The notes under the pieces: model-generated
Told to the model about the DNA's origin: nothing
The model's database searches: none
Seen by the model: the letters and a program-made list of their open reading frames with translations, nothing else
From: CAYMRB01 sp964392615
GTDB lineage: Bacteria; Planctomycetota; UBA8108
Length of the DNA: 25,490 bases
NCBI GenBank assembly: GCA_964392615.1
Contig: CAYMRB010000094.1
Coordinates: forward strand, 1-25,490
Direction: 5' to 3'
In this document: positions 15,819-23,905 of the stretch, piece by piece
How positions within the stretch are numbered: position 1 is the first letter of the stretch
Layout: every line of letters starts with the position of its first letter
Program-made: the position numbers and the translations under genes

Positions 15819-18800
15819 ATGTCCCATACTGCGAGGAGTCGCGCTGTGGATCGATTGGAAGCGAGCCGTTCGAGAGGCTCGACCGGCCGCTGGTTCGGTC
15901 GGATACTCGGGGTAGTGTTTGTAGCGTCCCTCGCGTGCCCTCTCGCTGCACAGGAGCGCGAGTTCTGCGATCCGGCTGCTCCGGACGCGGTGTGCATCGA
16001 CGATCGGCTCGAGGTCGTGTTTCCGATTCTCGAGGTGCTCGATACGTCGGACTACCGCTACGAGAGCTTCGTGCCGGGTCAGGTCATCGAGAGCCGCGTC
16101 GTTCTCGACGCGATAAGCGATGACGTCGGCGCGTTCTCGTTCGGCGTCGCGCACGATAGCGCTGTGCTGACGCTCGACGCTGACTCGCTCGGCTTCGATG
16201 GCACGCTCGTCGACCCGGGTGCTCCGGGCGGGCTGATCGACGACGGCTTCGCGCGGATCGCGGTCGCCGATGGCGGCTACGTCGTCGCGGTGGTGCTGTC
16301 GAACACCAATCCCGTCGTGCTGCCCGTCGGCCGCCACGTCGTCGCGAAGGCGAGCTACTCGCTCGACGCGGACGCCGGCCTCGACGGCACGCAACTCGCG
16401 ATCGTCGACGGTCTCGCCGAGGCTGGCGAGGCCGCGACGGACGTGTCGATCCGGACCGGCGACACGGACGCCGACCCGCGCCTCGTCGTCGACGGTCTGA
16501 TCCGTCGCGTCGAGATCCCGCAGGAGATCTGCGACGACGAGATCGACGACGACGAGGACGGCCTGATCGACGCCGCCGACCCCGACTGCCAGTTCTGCGG
16601 CTGCCCGTGCCCCGAGTACGCGCTGTACTTCGGCGACGCGACGACGCAGGACACGGTCGACATCGGCGACGCGACAAGCTTCGTGATCTCGTCCCGCAAC
16701 ATCCGGCCGCTGTCCGGATTCCAGTTCGGCGTCGAGACGACGACCGAAGGCGACACGACGACCTACGAGTTCTCCGGGCTGCTCGCCTCCGAGCCGGGGC
16801 GGCCGCTGTCGGAGATCCTCTTCACCGACCTGCTGGTCAACATCATCACGCCGGACACGCCGAACCGCCTGACGGCCTCGACCGCAGAGGTCGAGTCGAT
16901 CGAGCGCGGCGCGGCCATCGCGGCCTTCGAAGGCGAGGACTTCCTCGCGTACGACCTGGCTCCCGAGGTCGGCGGCCCCGGTTTCTTCCTCGGCTACATC
17001 GCCACGGCGGGGCTCGAGGACAACCAGATTCCGGCGACCGACGTCAGCGAGGAGTGCCCGGTCAACGAGCTCCTGATCATCCGCCTGCGCGATGGCGGCG
17101 GCGGTGACGAGTGCGAGCTCGACGATGACGCGCTCTACTTCGGCGCCGCGGCGACCTCGGACGATCTCGACGCGCGCGGCAGCGACAGCCTCGTGATCTC
17201 GAGTCGCAACGCGCAGCAGCTGACCGGCTTCCAGTTCGGTGTGAGCACCACCGCGGACGGCGCCGCGACGCGCTTCGCGTTCTCGGGCGACCTCGCTTCG
17301 GAAGAGGGCCGACCGCTGTCGGAGATCCTCTTCACCGACCTGCTCGTCAACATCATCGAGCCAGCGACGCCGAACACGGCGCTGGCCGACACGGGCGTCG
17401 TCGCCGGCATCGAGCGCGGCGCGGCGATCGCGGCGTTCGAGGGCGATGACTTCCTCGCGTTCGAGCTCGCCCCGGAAGTCGGCGGCCCCGGCTTCTTCCT
17501 CGGCTACATCGCCGACTCGGGCGGCAACGACCACACGATCCCGGCGACGGGCGATACGGTCGACTGTCCGGTGAACGAGCTGCTGATCATCCGACTCGAG
17601 GTCGAGCCGCCGGTGTGTGAGCAGAACACGCTGTACTTCGGCCCGGAAGCGACCGACGCGCAGGCCGACGCGCGCGGCAGTGACAACTTCGTGATCTCGA
17701 GCCGCAACGCGCGGCCGCTGACGGCATTCCAGTTCGGCGTCGCGATCCGCGCGGACGGCGACGACTTCGCCTACACCTTCGCGGGCGACCTCGCGTCGGA
17801 GGAGGGGCGACCGCTGTCGGAGATCATCTTCACCGACGACAATGTCGAGATCATCGACCCGGCGATCGGCAACACTCTCGTCGCGTCGACCGCGGTGGTC
17901 GTCGGCATCGAGCGCGGCGCGACGGTGCAGCCCTTCGGCGGCAACGACTTCCTCGCGTTCGAGCTCGCCCCGGAGGTCGGCGGCCCCGGCTTCTTCCTCG
18001 GCTACATCGCCGACTCGGGCGACAACGACCAGATCATCCCGGCGACGGCCGACGAGCCCGGCTGCCCGGTCAACGAGCTCATCGTCGTGCGCCTGCGCGT
18101 CGACGAGCAGCCGTGCCCGGACAACGCGCTCTACTTCGGCCCGGTGGCGACGACGGCCGACCACGACGCGCGCGGCGAGTCGAGCTTCGTGATCTCGAGC
18201 CGCAACTCGCAGCCGCTGACCGGCTTCCAAACCGGCGTGCGGCTCATCGCCGACGGCGATGACGTTCGCGCCCAGTTCGCCGGCGACATGGCGTCGGAGG
18301 CGGGCCGGCCGCTGTCGGAGATCCTCTTCACCGACGAGCTGGTCAACATCATCACGCCCGAGACGCCGAACGAGGCGCTCACCTCGAGCGATCAGGTGCT
18401 GTCGATCGAGCGCGGCGCGGCGATCGCGGCGTTCAGCGGCAACGACTTCCTCGCGTTCGATCTCGCCCCCGAGGTCGGCGGGCCTGGCTTCACGGTCGGC
18501 TACATCGCGCAGTCCGGCATGGACGTCCAGGTCATTCCGGTGACGCCGGACGGCGACGAGTGTGCTCTCAACGAGCTTCTCGTCATTCGCTTCGGCGACG
18601 TCGGCGAGTGTCCGGACGAGGCGCTGTTCTTCGGTCTCGAGGCGCGTGCGGGCGTTCACGACGCGCGTGGCGCCACGACGGCGCACATCGGGAGCCGCAA
18701 CACGCAGGCGCTGTCGGGCTTCGAGTTCGGCATCCGGATCACGACCGCGGACGACGAGTCGACCTACGAGTTCGCCGACGATCTCGCGAGTCTGCCCGGC

Positions 18801-19391
18801 CGGCCGCTGTCCGAGGTGATCTTCACCGATCGGCTCGGCAATATCATCGTGCCGCAGACGCGCAACACGATGATCGCCGATGCGGCGACGGTCGGCACGG
18901 TCGAGCTCGGCGCGACGCTCCTGGCGCTCGGCACCGAGAGCGGCGGGCTGTTCGTCGACTTCGATCCGCAGGTCGGCGGCCCCGGCCTGATCGTCGGGTA
19001 CCTCGCGCCCCTGGAGACCGACGAGAACCTGATCCCGGCGACGCCGGTCGGTCAGGGCGACGAGTGTGCGGTGAACGATCTGCTCGTCCTCACGTTCGGC
19101 GACCTGCCGCCCGCGGAGTTCAAGCGCGGTGACACGGACGCGAACGGACGCTACAACGTCAACGATGCGGTCGAGATCCTGCTGCGCCTCTTCGCCGGTC
19201 ACACGCCGCGGTTCGACTGCGACGACGCGTTCGACGCGGACGACGACGGCGAGATCGACATGGAAGACGCGCTCGCGGTCGTCGACCGTCTGTTCCGTCG
19301 CGGCCCCGCGCTGCCGGCGCCGGGTCTCGTGTGCGGAGAGGATCCGACGGACACCGACGACCTCGGCTGTCTGGAGAGCAACTGTCAGTAG
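15819..19391 (+). CDS. Secreted five-repeat dockerin-like protein B (1190 aa)
   Basis: The signal peptide is long (residues 1-45, basic n-region of about 25 residues, ends PLAAQ). The ATG has GAGGA five bases upstream; a GTG at 15846 is an alternative start and would shorten the n-region. Residues about 46-235 are a diverged cohesin-like domain (FSFGVAHDSAVLTLDADSL). Then comes an Asp-rich MopE-like motif (CDDEIDDDEDGLIDAADPDC). Five tandem repeats of 165-170 residues start at 268, 438, 604, 770 and 935. Shared landmarks are ALYFG, VISSRN, GFQFGV, GRPLSEI.FTD, IERGA and EVGGPGFFLGYIA. Residues 1101-1190 are a dockerin-like module (RGDTDANGRYNVNDAV, DADDDGEIDMEDAL) with four Cys. No enzyme motif is visible. 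A fibre-like or scaffold surface protein is inferred from the repeats. I do not know a name for the repeat domain. Confidence 0.87.
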   Translation: MSHTARSRAVDRLEASRSRGSTGRWFGRILGVVFVASLACPLAAQEREFCDPAAPDAVCIDDRLEVVFPILEVLDTSDYRYESFVPGQVIESRVVLDAISDDVGAFSFGVAHDSAVLTLDADSLGFDGTLVDPGAPGGLIDDGFARIAVADGGYVVAVVLSNTNPVVLPVGRHVVAKASYSLDADAGLDGTQLAIVDGLAEAGEAATDVSIRTGDTDADPRLVVDGLIRRVEIPQEICDDEIDDDEDGLIDAADPDCQFCGCPCPEYALYFGDATTQDTVDIGDATSFVISSRNIRPLSGFQFGVETTTEGDTTTYEFSGLLASEPGRPLSEILFTDLLVNIITPDTPNRLTASTAEVESIERGAAIAAFEGEDFLAYDLAPEVGGPGFFLGYIATAGLEDNQIPATDVSEECPVNELLIIRLRDGGGGDECELDDDALYFGAAATSDDLDARGSDSLVISSRNAQQLTGFQFGVSTTADGAATRFAFSGDLASEEGRPLSEILFTDLLVNIIEPATPNTALADTGVVAGIERGAAIAAFEGDDFLAFELAPEVGGPGFFLGYIADSGGNDHTIPATGDTVDCPVNELLIIRLEVEPPVCEQNTLYFGPEATDAQADARGSDNFVISSRNARPLTAFQFGVAIRADGDDFAYTFAGDLASEEGRPLSEIIFTDDNVEIIDPAIGNTLVASTAVVVGIERGATVQPFGGNDFLAFELAPEVGGPGFFLGYIADSGDNDQIIPATADEPGCPVNELIVVRLRVDEQPCPDNALYFGPVATTADHDARGESSFVISSRNSQPLTGFQTGVRLIADGDDVRAQFAGDMASEAGRPLSEILFTDELVNIITPETPNEALTSSDQVLSIERGAAIAAFSGNDFLAFDLAPEVGGPGFTVGYIAQSGMDVQVIPVTPDGDECALNELLVIRFGDVGECPDEALFFGLEARAGVHDARGATTAHIGSRNTQALSGFEFGIRITTADDESTYEFADDLASLPGRPLSEVIFTDRLGNIIVPQTRNTMIADAATVGTVELGATLLALGTESGGLFVDFDPQVGGPGLIVGYLAPLETDENLIPATPVGQGDECAVNDLLVLTFGDLPPAEFKRGDTDANGRYNVNDAVEILLRLFAGHTPRFDCDDAFDADDDGEIDMEDALAVVDRLFRRGPALPAPGLVCGEDPTDTDDLGCLESNCQ
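16620..19118 (+). repeat. Five tandem repeats of about 498 bases inside protein B
   Basis: Units begin at 16620, 17130, 17628, 18126 and 18621. Units 1 and 2 are close at DNA level (both carry CTGTCGGAGATCCTCTTCAC followed by CGACCTGCT), while unit 5 is the most diverged (SRN retained, ALFFG and ELGA instead of ALYFG and ERGA). Confidence 0.85.
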
Positions 19392-19413
19392 TCAGTAAGT
19401 CATCAGCGGGTGT

Positions 19414-19446
19414 GAAGAGCCGCGTCCGGGTCGGGCGCGGCTCTTC
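19414..19446 (+). terminator. Hairpin after protein B, weak terminator
   Basis: GAAGAGCCGCGTCC pairs with GGGCGCGGCTCTTC (one G-U pair) around GGGTC, 22 bases after the stop. There is no T tract, so termination may be partial and protein C may be read through. The next gene starts 40 bases on. Confidence 0.5.
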
Positions 19447-19485
19447 GGCGCCCCGCCAGCGCAACGCTGCCGGGAGGCAGGATAG

Positions 19486-20343
19486 ATGTTCCGTCATTTG
19501 AGCTTCACCGCCGCGATCGCCGCGTGCGTGTTGTGCGCGAGCCTTGCGCAAGCGCAGTCGAGCGTGGGATTCAGCGCCGATGACTACGTCGGCACGCCGG
19601 GCGCGACCGTGACGATTCCGATCGTGGTCGACAGCGATGTCGACGTGACCGGGTTCTCGTTCGGCGTCACGAACTCGGACGATCTGACGCTGTCGGAAGT
19701 GGCTCGGACCGCCGAGCTCGACGCGATCCTGGGCGCTGAGGGCCCGGACGCGGACTTCTACGTCGTCGACACGGAGGCCTCGCACGTCGGATTCATCGTC
19801 GCGATGATCCTGCCGCCAGGCGACGGGGCGGTGGTGATTCCCGCCGGAACGACGGAGATCTTCGCGGCGACGTACGCGATCGCCGAAGACGCCACGCAGG
19901 CGACCGTGACGATCACGGGCGACCTGGCCGCCGAGGCCGGCGCGCCTGCCGTCGAGCTGATCGTCGATGTGAACGGCGGCGAGCCGCGCGCGTTCGACGG
20001 TTCGAGCGCGACGGTCACGATGGTCGAAGGCTTCGTACGCGGCGACGCGGACGGCAACGGCCGGCTCACCATCCTCGACGTGCAGCGCGTCCTCGGGTAC
20101 CTGTTCCAGGGCGACCAGCGGTCGAACGACTGCCTGGTCAAGCTGAACGCCGACGCCAGCGTGGGCTCCGGCACGCGCGACGTCGAGGACGCGGCGGACA
20201 TCCAGATCTCCGATGCGATCCTGATCATCGACTTCGTGTTCCGCCGCTCGGGTCGCCCGCCCGCCGAGCCGTACCCGGACTGCGGCCAGTCGCCGAACCC
20301 GGTCGACGCGGGTATCGCCTGCAGCCAGACGAACTGTCGCTGA
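19486..20343 (+). CDS. Secreted minimal cohesin-like plus dockerin-like protein C (285 aa)
   Basis: GGGAGG lies about nine bases before the ATG. The signal peptide is residues 1-24 (ends AQAQ). Residues 25-175 are the most typical cohesin-like domain in the window: PGATVTIPIVVDSDVDVTGF then FSFGVTNSDDL and a late AATYAI strand. Residues 183-285 are the dockerin-like module, starting FVRGDADGNGRLTILDVQRV. Its second loop is abnormal: about 13 residues are inserted between LNADAS and ISDAILII, so the EF-hand spacing is lost, although the four Cys are kept. This is the simplest member of the array and the best link between the array's domains and known cohesin/dockerin patterns. It could bind partners through one module only. 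Confidence 0.88.
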   Translation: MFRHLSFTAAIAACVLCASLAQAQSSVGFSADDYVGTPGATVTIPIVVDSDVDVTGFSFGVTNSDDLTLSEVARTAELDAILGAEGPDADFYVVDTEASHVGFIVAMILPPGDGAVVIPAGTTEIFAATYAIAEDATQATVTITGDLAAEAGAPAVELIVDVNGGEPRAFDGSSATVTMVEGFVRGDADGNGRLTILDVQRVLGYLFQGDQRSNDCLVKLNADASVGSGTRDVEDAADIQISDAILIIDFVFRRSGRPPAEPYPDCGQSPNPVDAGIACSQTNCR

Positions 20344-20359
20344 CAGCGAGTGTTCGCCT

Positions 20360-20437
20360 GCGAGTGTTCGCCCTTCTGGCGCCGTTACGTCTTCGCCCTT
20401 GTCGCGCTGAAGACGGCGCGAGAAGGGCGAAACTCGC
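20360..20437. repeat. Long imperfect inverted repeat after protein C
   Basis: The left arm (20360-20385) pairs with the right arm (20413-20437) over about 24 of 26 positions, with one bulge and one mismatch. The 27-base loop itself repeats the TTCGCCCTT core of the left arm. The structure starts 16 bases after the stop of protein C. It may be a factor-assisted terminator or a palindromic repeat of REP type; no T tract follows. Confidence 0.6.
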
Positions 20438-20705
20438 ATCGGGGGGAGGAGCCGAAGGGAGACGCCCCTTCTTTGGGTGCGACTCTCGTGCCTCTTGGGG
20501 GACGGCTTCAGAAGTCGTTCTTGGGGAAGCTCGCGCTACCAGTCCCACGTGCTTCGCTTGCGTGGCTCCGTCGGTGCTCCGCCCGTCGCTTACGACCTCT
20601 GCTATCGTCGGCAAGAGCTTCGTGCCACCCTTTCGCTTCGACGGCGTGGCTCGTACACTGAGCGAGCAGCCAACGCACGAAGAGCCTGCGGGCACAGGAG
20701 GCGCC
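20438..20705 (+). other. Intergenic stretch before the three-paralogue cluster
   Basis: No convincing gene is present; an open frame runs through into protein D but lacks a start signal here. The composition is less GC-biased than the neighbouring genes. The only items I can point to are a weak -10-like TATCGT (20603-20608) and the shared 11-mer at 20666-20676. Confidence 0.4.
20666..20676 (+). promoter_or_regulatory. Shared 11-mer GCAGCCAACGC upstream of protein D
   Basis: It ends 29 bases before the ATG. The same word lies upstream of proteins E and F; a CGTAC also precedes it here and before protein E. Confidence 0.45.
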
Positions 20706-22292
20706 ATGTGGCGGTGTGGTCTTCGGTGGGGGACGTTCGCGGTGTGTGCGTGGGGGATCGTGGCGACGTGTGAGGCGCGATTGTGCGCGCAAGCCGGCGT
20801 CGAGCGGTTCTGCACGAGCGTGCGGCCCGACCGCTGCGCGCCGGACTCGCTCGAGGTGCGCTTCGCGGATGGCGGCAACGTCGCGTTCGACCCGTCGAGC
20901 CCGGTCGACGTCGCGATCGTGCTCGACACGACGTCGGGGAGCGTGCAGGGCTGGAGCTACGGCGTATCGCACGACGCGGACGTGCTGCGGCTCGTCGAGG
21001 ATCGTCTGACGATCGACGGCACCGACGCGGCGGCAGCGATGGCCGATCGGCCATCGTTCGTGCGGCTGATCGCGGTGCCCGCGGCCGACGGCGCGCCGCC
21101 CGGGTTCGTGTCGACGGTCGTGCTGTCGCTCGCGACGCCGGCGAGGCTGGCCGCGGACCGCGAGAACACGCTCGCGTTCGCGACGTACCACATCGCCGGC
21201 GACATTCCGCCGGAGGGCACGCAGATCCGCTTCGTGGACGGCGTGCTGCGCGATGGCGACGCCGAGCCGGCGGCGATCGCGCTGTCCATCGACGACCGCT
21301 CGCTCCCGCCCTCGGCCCTCGTGCACGGTGTGCTCACGGACGGCGTCGAGCGTCCGGAGCTCTGCGACGACGGCATCGACAACGACTTCGACGGCCAAGT
21401 CGATGCGGCCGACCGAGATTGTTGGGTCGAGGGCACGTGTCCGGAGCCGCCGGTCGAGACGTTCTGCTTCGGAGAGCGAGATTGCATTCCCGACACGCTC
21501 GAGATCCGCTTCGGCTCGAAGAACGGTCCGGACGCGCACCGCGTGCTCGAGGAGGGAGACGAGGTTCGTGCGGTCGTCGTGTTCGACCTCGCGAGCGAGG
21601 GCATCAGCGGCTGGGCGTATGGCGTGTCGCACGATCCGGACGTGTTGACGATCATCCCGGACAGCGTCACGACCCGCGGGACGGACGCCGACTGGATCCT
21701 GCGAGGCGCATTCAACGTGACGACCGCGGTCGACAGCGTCGACGGCGGACCACCCGGCTTCATCTCCGCCGTCGTGATGACGGATTGGGTTGTCCGCCCG
21801 CTGGACAGGTACTCGGTGGCCGCGGCGACATATCGCGTCACGGGTGCCGTGCCGGCCGACGGTACGCTGTTGCGATTCGAGGACGGGGTTCTCGCGAACG
21901 CCCCGTCGCCGCCGATCGCGCTGAACGTCACGGTCAACGGTGTCGCGAAGCGACCGACGACGCTCCAGGGCGGCCTGGTCTGCCGCGGCGTTCGGTCCAT
22001 GGCGTCCTTCCGCCGCGGCGACGCCGACGGCTCGACGCGGCACGACGTCGCCGACGCCGTGCGGATCGTGCGCTTCGTCGCGGGGCGCCTCGCGGGCGGC
22101 GATCCGACCGTTGCGTGTCACGACGCGTTCGACGTCGACGACGACGGTCGCCTCGGTTTCGCGGACGCGGTCGCGCTGCTCGGCTATCTGTTCGGGCGCG
22201 GTACGCCGCCCGTGTCGCCGTTCCCGGACTGCGGCTTCGACGACACGGCGGACGAGCTCGACTGTCCGGCCGCGGGACAGCCTTCTTGCTGA
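20706..22292 (+). CDS. Secreted cohesin-like / dockerin-like paralogue D (528 aa)
   Basis: ACAGGAGG lies just before the ATG, which begins the signal peptide (residues 1-29, ends LCAQ); this decides the start over a longer open frame from 20364. Residues about 30-215 are a diverged cohesin-like domain (WSYGVSHDADVL, APPGFVSTVVLS). Residues 218-240 hold a MopE-like metal-binding motif (CDDGIDNDFDGQVDAADRDC). Residues about 250-425 are the conserved second domain (GWAYGVSHDPDVLTIIPDSV, FEDGVLANAPSPPIALNVTV). Residues 435-528 are the dockerin-like module (RGDADGSTRHDVADAV, DVDDDGRLGFADAV) ending ...GQPSC. It heads a tandem of three paralogues, with 64 bases to the next, and is probably co-transcribed with them. 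Extracellular, with calcium-binding inferred from the loops. Confidence 0.87.
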   Translation: MWRCGLRWGTFAVCAWGIVATCEARLCAQAGVERFCTSVRPDRCAPDSLEVRFADGGNVAFDPSSPVDVAIVLDTTSGSVQGWSYGVSHDADVLRLVEDRLTIDGTDAAAAMADRPSFVRLIAVPAADGAPPGFVSTVVLSLATPARLAADRENTLAFATYHIAGDIPPEGTQIRFVDGVLRDGDAEPAAIALSIDDRSLPPSALVHGVLTDGVERPELCDDGIDNDFDGQVDAADRDCWVEGTCPEPPVETFCFGERDCIPDTLEIRFGSKNGPDAHRVLEEGDEVRAVVVFDLASEGISGWAYGVSHDPDVLTIIPDSVTTRGTDADWILRGAFNVTTAVDSVDGGPPGFISAVVMTDWVVRPLDRYSVAAATYRVTGAVPADGTLLRFEDGVLANAPSPPIALNVTVNGVAKRPTTLQGGLVCRGVRSMASFRRGDADGSTRHDVADAVRIVRFVAGRLAGGDPTVACHDAFDVDDDGRLGFADAVALLGYLFGRGTPPVSPFPDCGFDDTADELDCPAAGQPSC

Positions 22293-22323
22293 TTCGGCGC
22301 CGCGTCGGTATCGTCGTACCCAG

Positions 22324-22334
22324 GCAGCCAACGC
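22324..22334 (+). promoter_or_regulatory. Shared 11-mer GCAGCCAACGC upstream of protein E
   Basis: It ends 22 bases before the ATG at 22357, in the 64-base gap after protein D. A weak TTGCTG-N17-TATCGT (22286-22314) lies just upstream. Confidence 0.45.
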
Positions 22335-22356
22335 GACCCGAACGGGCGGAGTCCTC

Positions 22357-23853
22357 ATGATGTGCGTCGGACGGATCTTGGGGTGGGTTGTCGTCATCGC
22401 CTCTGTCTCGAATGTCGCGACGGCACAGGAGCGCGGCGTCGAGACGTTCTGCGATGTCGAGACGGATGAGGGCTGCGTACCGGACGCGCTCGCGGTGCGC
22501 TTCGCGAACGGGTCGCACGTCCACGCGTGGCGCGGCGGGCGAGTCGACGTCGCGATCGTGATGGACACCGTGTCGGACCGAATCGTCGCCTGGTCCTACG
22601 GCCTGTCGCACGATCCGGACGTGCTGGCGCTCGTTCCCGAGAGCGTCACGTTCGAGGGCACCGATGGAATGGCGCAGAACCGGGGGCCGCTCTTCAACGT
22701 CACGCGAGCCGTCGAGGGTGGCGAGGGGCGCCCGCCGGGCTTCATCTCGGTGATCAACATGGTCTTCGAGGTGTCCGCTTTCCTGGAGACGGATCGCGAG
22801 AACACGATCGCGTTCGCGTCCTACGATGTCGTCGGCGAGATTCCGGCCGAAGGCACGCCGTTACGCTTCGGGGACGAGGTCGTGGGCGACGTCGCCTTGC
22901 CGCCCACCCCGATCACCCTGACGATCGAGGGCGAGGCGCGCGATCCCGCGACGCTCCGCCACGGCGTGCTGCTCGGCGCGGCGCCGGAGCGGGAAGGGCC
23001 CGTCGAGACGTTCTGCGATCTCGACGCGAGCGACGACTGCATCCCGGATCCGCTCGAGATCCGCTTCGGCACGAAGGACGGTCCGACCGTGCACAACGTC
23101 CTCGAGGATGGCGACGAGGTGCACGCGGTCGTGGTCCTCGACACGGTGACCGAGAACGTGCAGGGCTGGTCGCTCGGCGTGTCGCACGATCCGGACGTGC
23201 TGACGATCATCCCCGACAGCGTCACCGGTGACGGGACGGACGCGGCGGAGACCGTGGGGGGCGGGTTTGTCGTGACGTTGGCCGTCGACGGAGTGGACGG
23301 CGGCCCGCCGGGCTTCCTCTCGGCCGGCCTGCCGTCGTTCGTGTCTCCTCCGCTGCTGAACGACCGCGTGAATTCGCTCACCTTCGCGTCCTATCGCGTC
23401 ACGGGCGCCGCGCCCGCCGAAGGGACGCTTCTGCGCTTCGAGGACGGGACGCTCGCGAACGCACCGTCTCCGCCCGTCGCATTGAACGTCACGGTCGCTG
23501 GCGCCGCGAAGCTCCCAACGACGCTCCGCCACGGCCTCGTCTATCGCGGCGTGCAGCCGACGCCGACCTTCCGCCGCGGCGACGCTGACGGCGACGCGCG
23601 GCTGCGCATCGCCGACGCGATCCTCATCGTGCGCTTTGTCGCGGGCTGGCTCCCCGCGGACGACCCGCGGCCCGCGTGTCGCGACGCGCTCGATGTCGAC
23701 GATGACGGCCGTCTGGGATTCGCCGACGCCGTCGTGCTGCTCGGCTACCTGTTCGGTCGCGGCGAGGTGCCGCCGGCGCCGTTCCCGGGCTGCGGTGTCG
23801 ACGAGACGATCGACGCGCTGGAGTGTTCGGGCGCGGGGCAGGCGTCCTGTTGA
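22357..23853 (+). CDS. Secreted cohesin-like / dockerin-like paralogue E (498 aa)
   Basis: GGAG lies five bases before the first ATG; a second ATG follows directly, so either may be used. The signal peptide is residues 1-24 (ends ATAQ). Residues about 25-208 are the diverged N-terminal domain (CVPDALAVRFANG, WSYGLSHDPDVLALVPESVT). Residues 216-400 are the conserved domain (CIPDPLEIRFGTKDGPTVHN, WSLGVSHDPDVL). Residues 405-498 are the dockerin-like module (RGDADGDARLRIADAI, DVDDDGRLGFADAV) ending ...GQASC. The MopE-like linker of paralogue D is absent. It is the same length as paralogue F and clearly its closest relative. A 111-base block (23035-23145) is identical in both. Function unknown; an extracellular structural or binding role is inferred. 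Confidence 0.87.
   Translation: MMCVGRILGWVVVIASVSNVATAQERGVETFCDVETDEGCVPDALAVRFANGSHVHAWRGGRVDVAIVMDTVSDRIVAWSYGLSHDPDVLALVPESVTFEGTDGMAQNRGPLFNVTRAVEGGEGRPPGFISVINMVFEVSAFLETDRENTIAFASYDVVGEIPAEGTPLRFGDEVVGDVALPPTPITLTIEGEARDPATLRHGVLLGAAPEREGPVETFCDLDASDDCIPDPLEIRFGTKDGPTVHNVLEDGDEVHAVVVLDTVTENVQGWSLGVSHDPDVLTIIPDSVTGDGTDAAETVGGGFVVTLAVDGVDGGPPGFLSAGLPSFVSPPLLNDRVNSLTFASYRVTGAAPAEGTLLRFEDGTLANAPSPPVALNVTVAGAAKLPTTLRHGLVYRGVQPTPTFRRGDADGDARLRIADAILIVRFVAGWLPADDPRPACRDALDVDDDGRLGFADAVVLLGYLFGRGEVPPAPFPGCGVDETIDALECSGAGQASC
23035..23145 (+). repeat. 111-base exact direct repeat, copy 1
   Basis: Identical to 24590-24700 base for base, bounded by mismatches on both sides. It encodes the start of the second domain of paralogue E. 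Confidence 0.9.
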
Positions 23854-23875
23854 TTCCGTCTCCCGTCGAAGTGTG

Positions 23876-23886
23876 GCAGCCAACAC
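23876..23886 (+). promoter_or_regulatory. Shared 11-mer GCAGCCAACAC upstream of protein F
   Basis: One base differs from the copies before proteins D and E. It ends 19 bases before the ATG at 23906, in the 52-base gap after protein E. Confidence 0.45.
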
Positions 23887-23905
23887 GTTCCGAGAGAGGT
23901 GTCTC

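Noticed and set aside
16620..19118. CRISPR array
   Set aside because: Repeats are about 498 bases, coding, diverged and without spacers.
15798..19202. 1134-codon open frame antisense to protein B
   Set aside because: Long because the GAC/GTC/CTC-rich codons of the repeats rarely make stops on the other strand. Its translation is Arg/Val/Asp-rich and repeats only because the sense gene does.
20344..20705. N-terminal extension of protein D
   Set aside because: The frame is open from 20364 but there is no signal peptide at that end, whereas the ATG at 20706 has a strong ribosome site and starts a signal peptide.
20508..22568. 686-codon minus-strand open frame opposite protein D
   Set aside because: Composition is that of a shadow frame and it spans a gene boundary of the real plus-strand genes.
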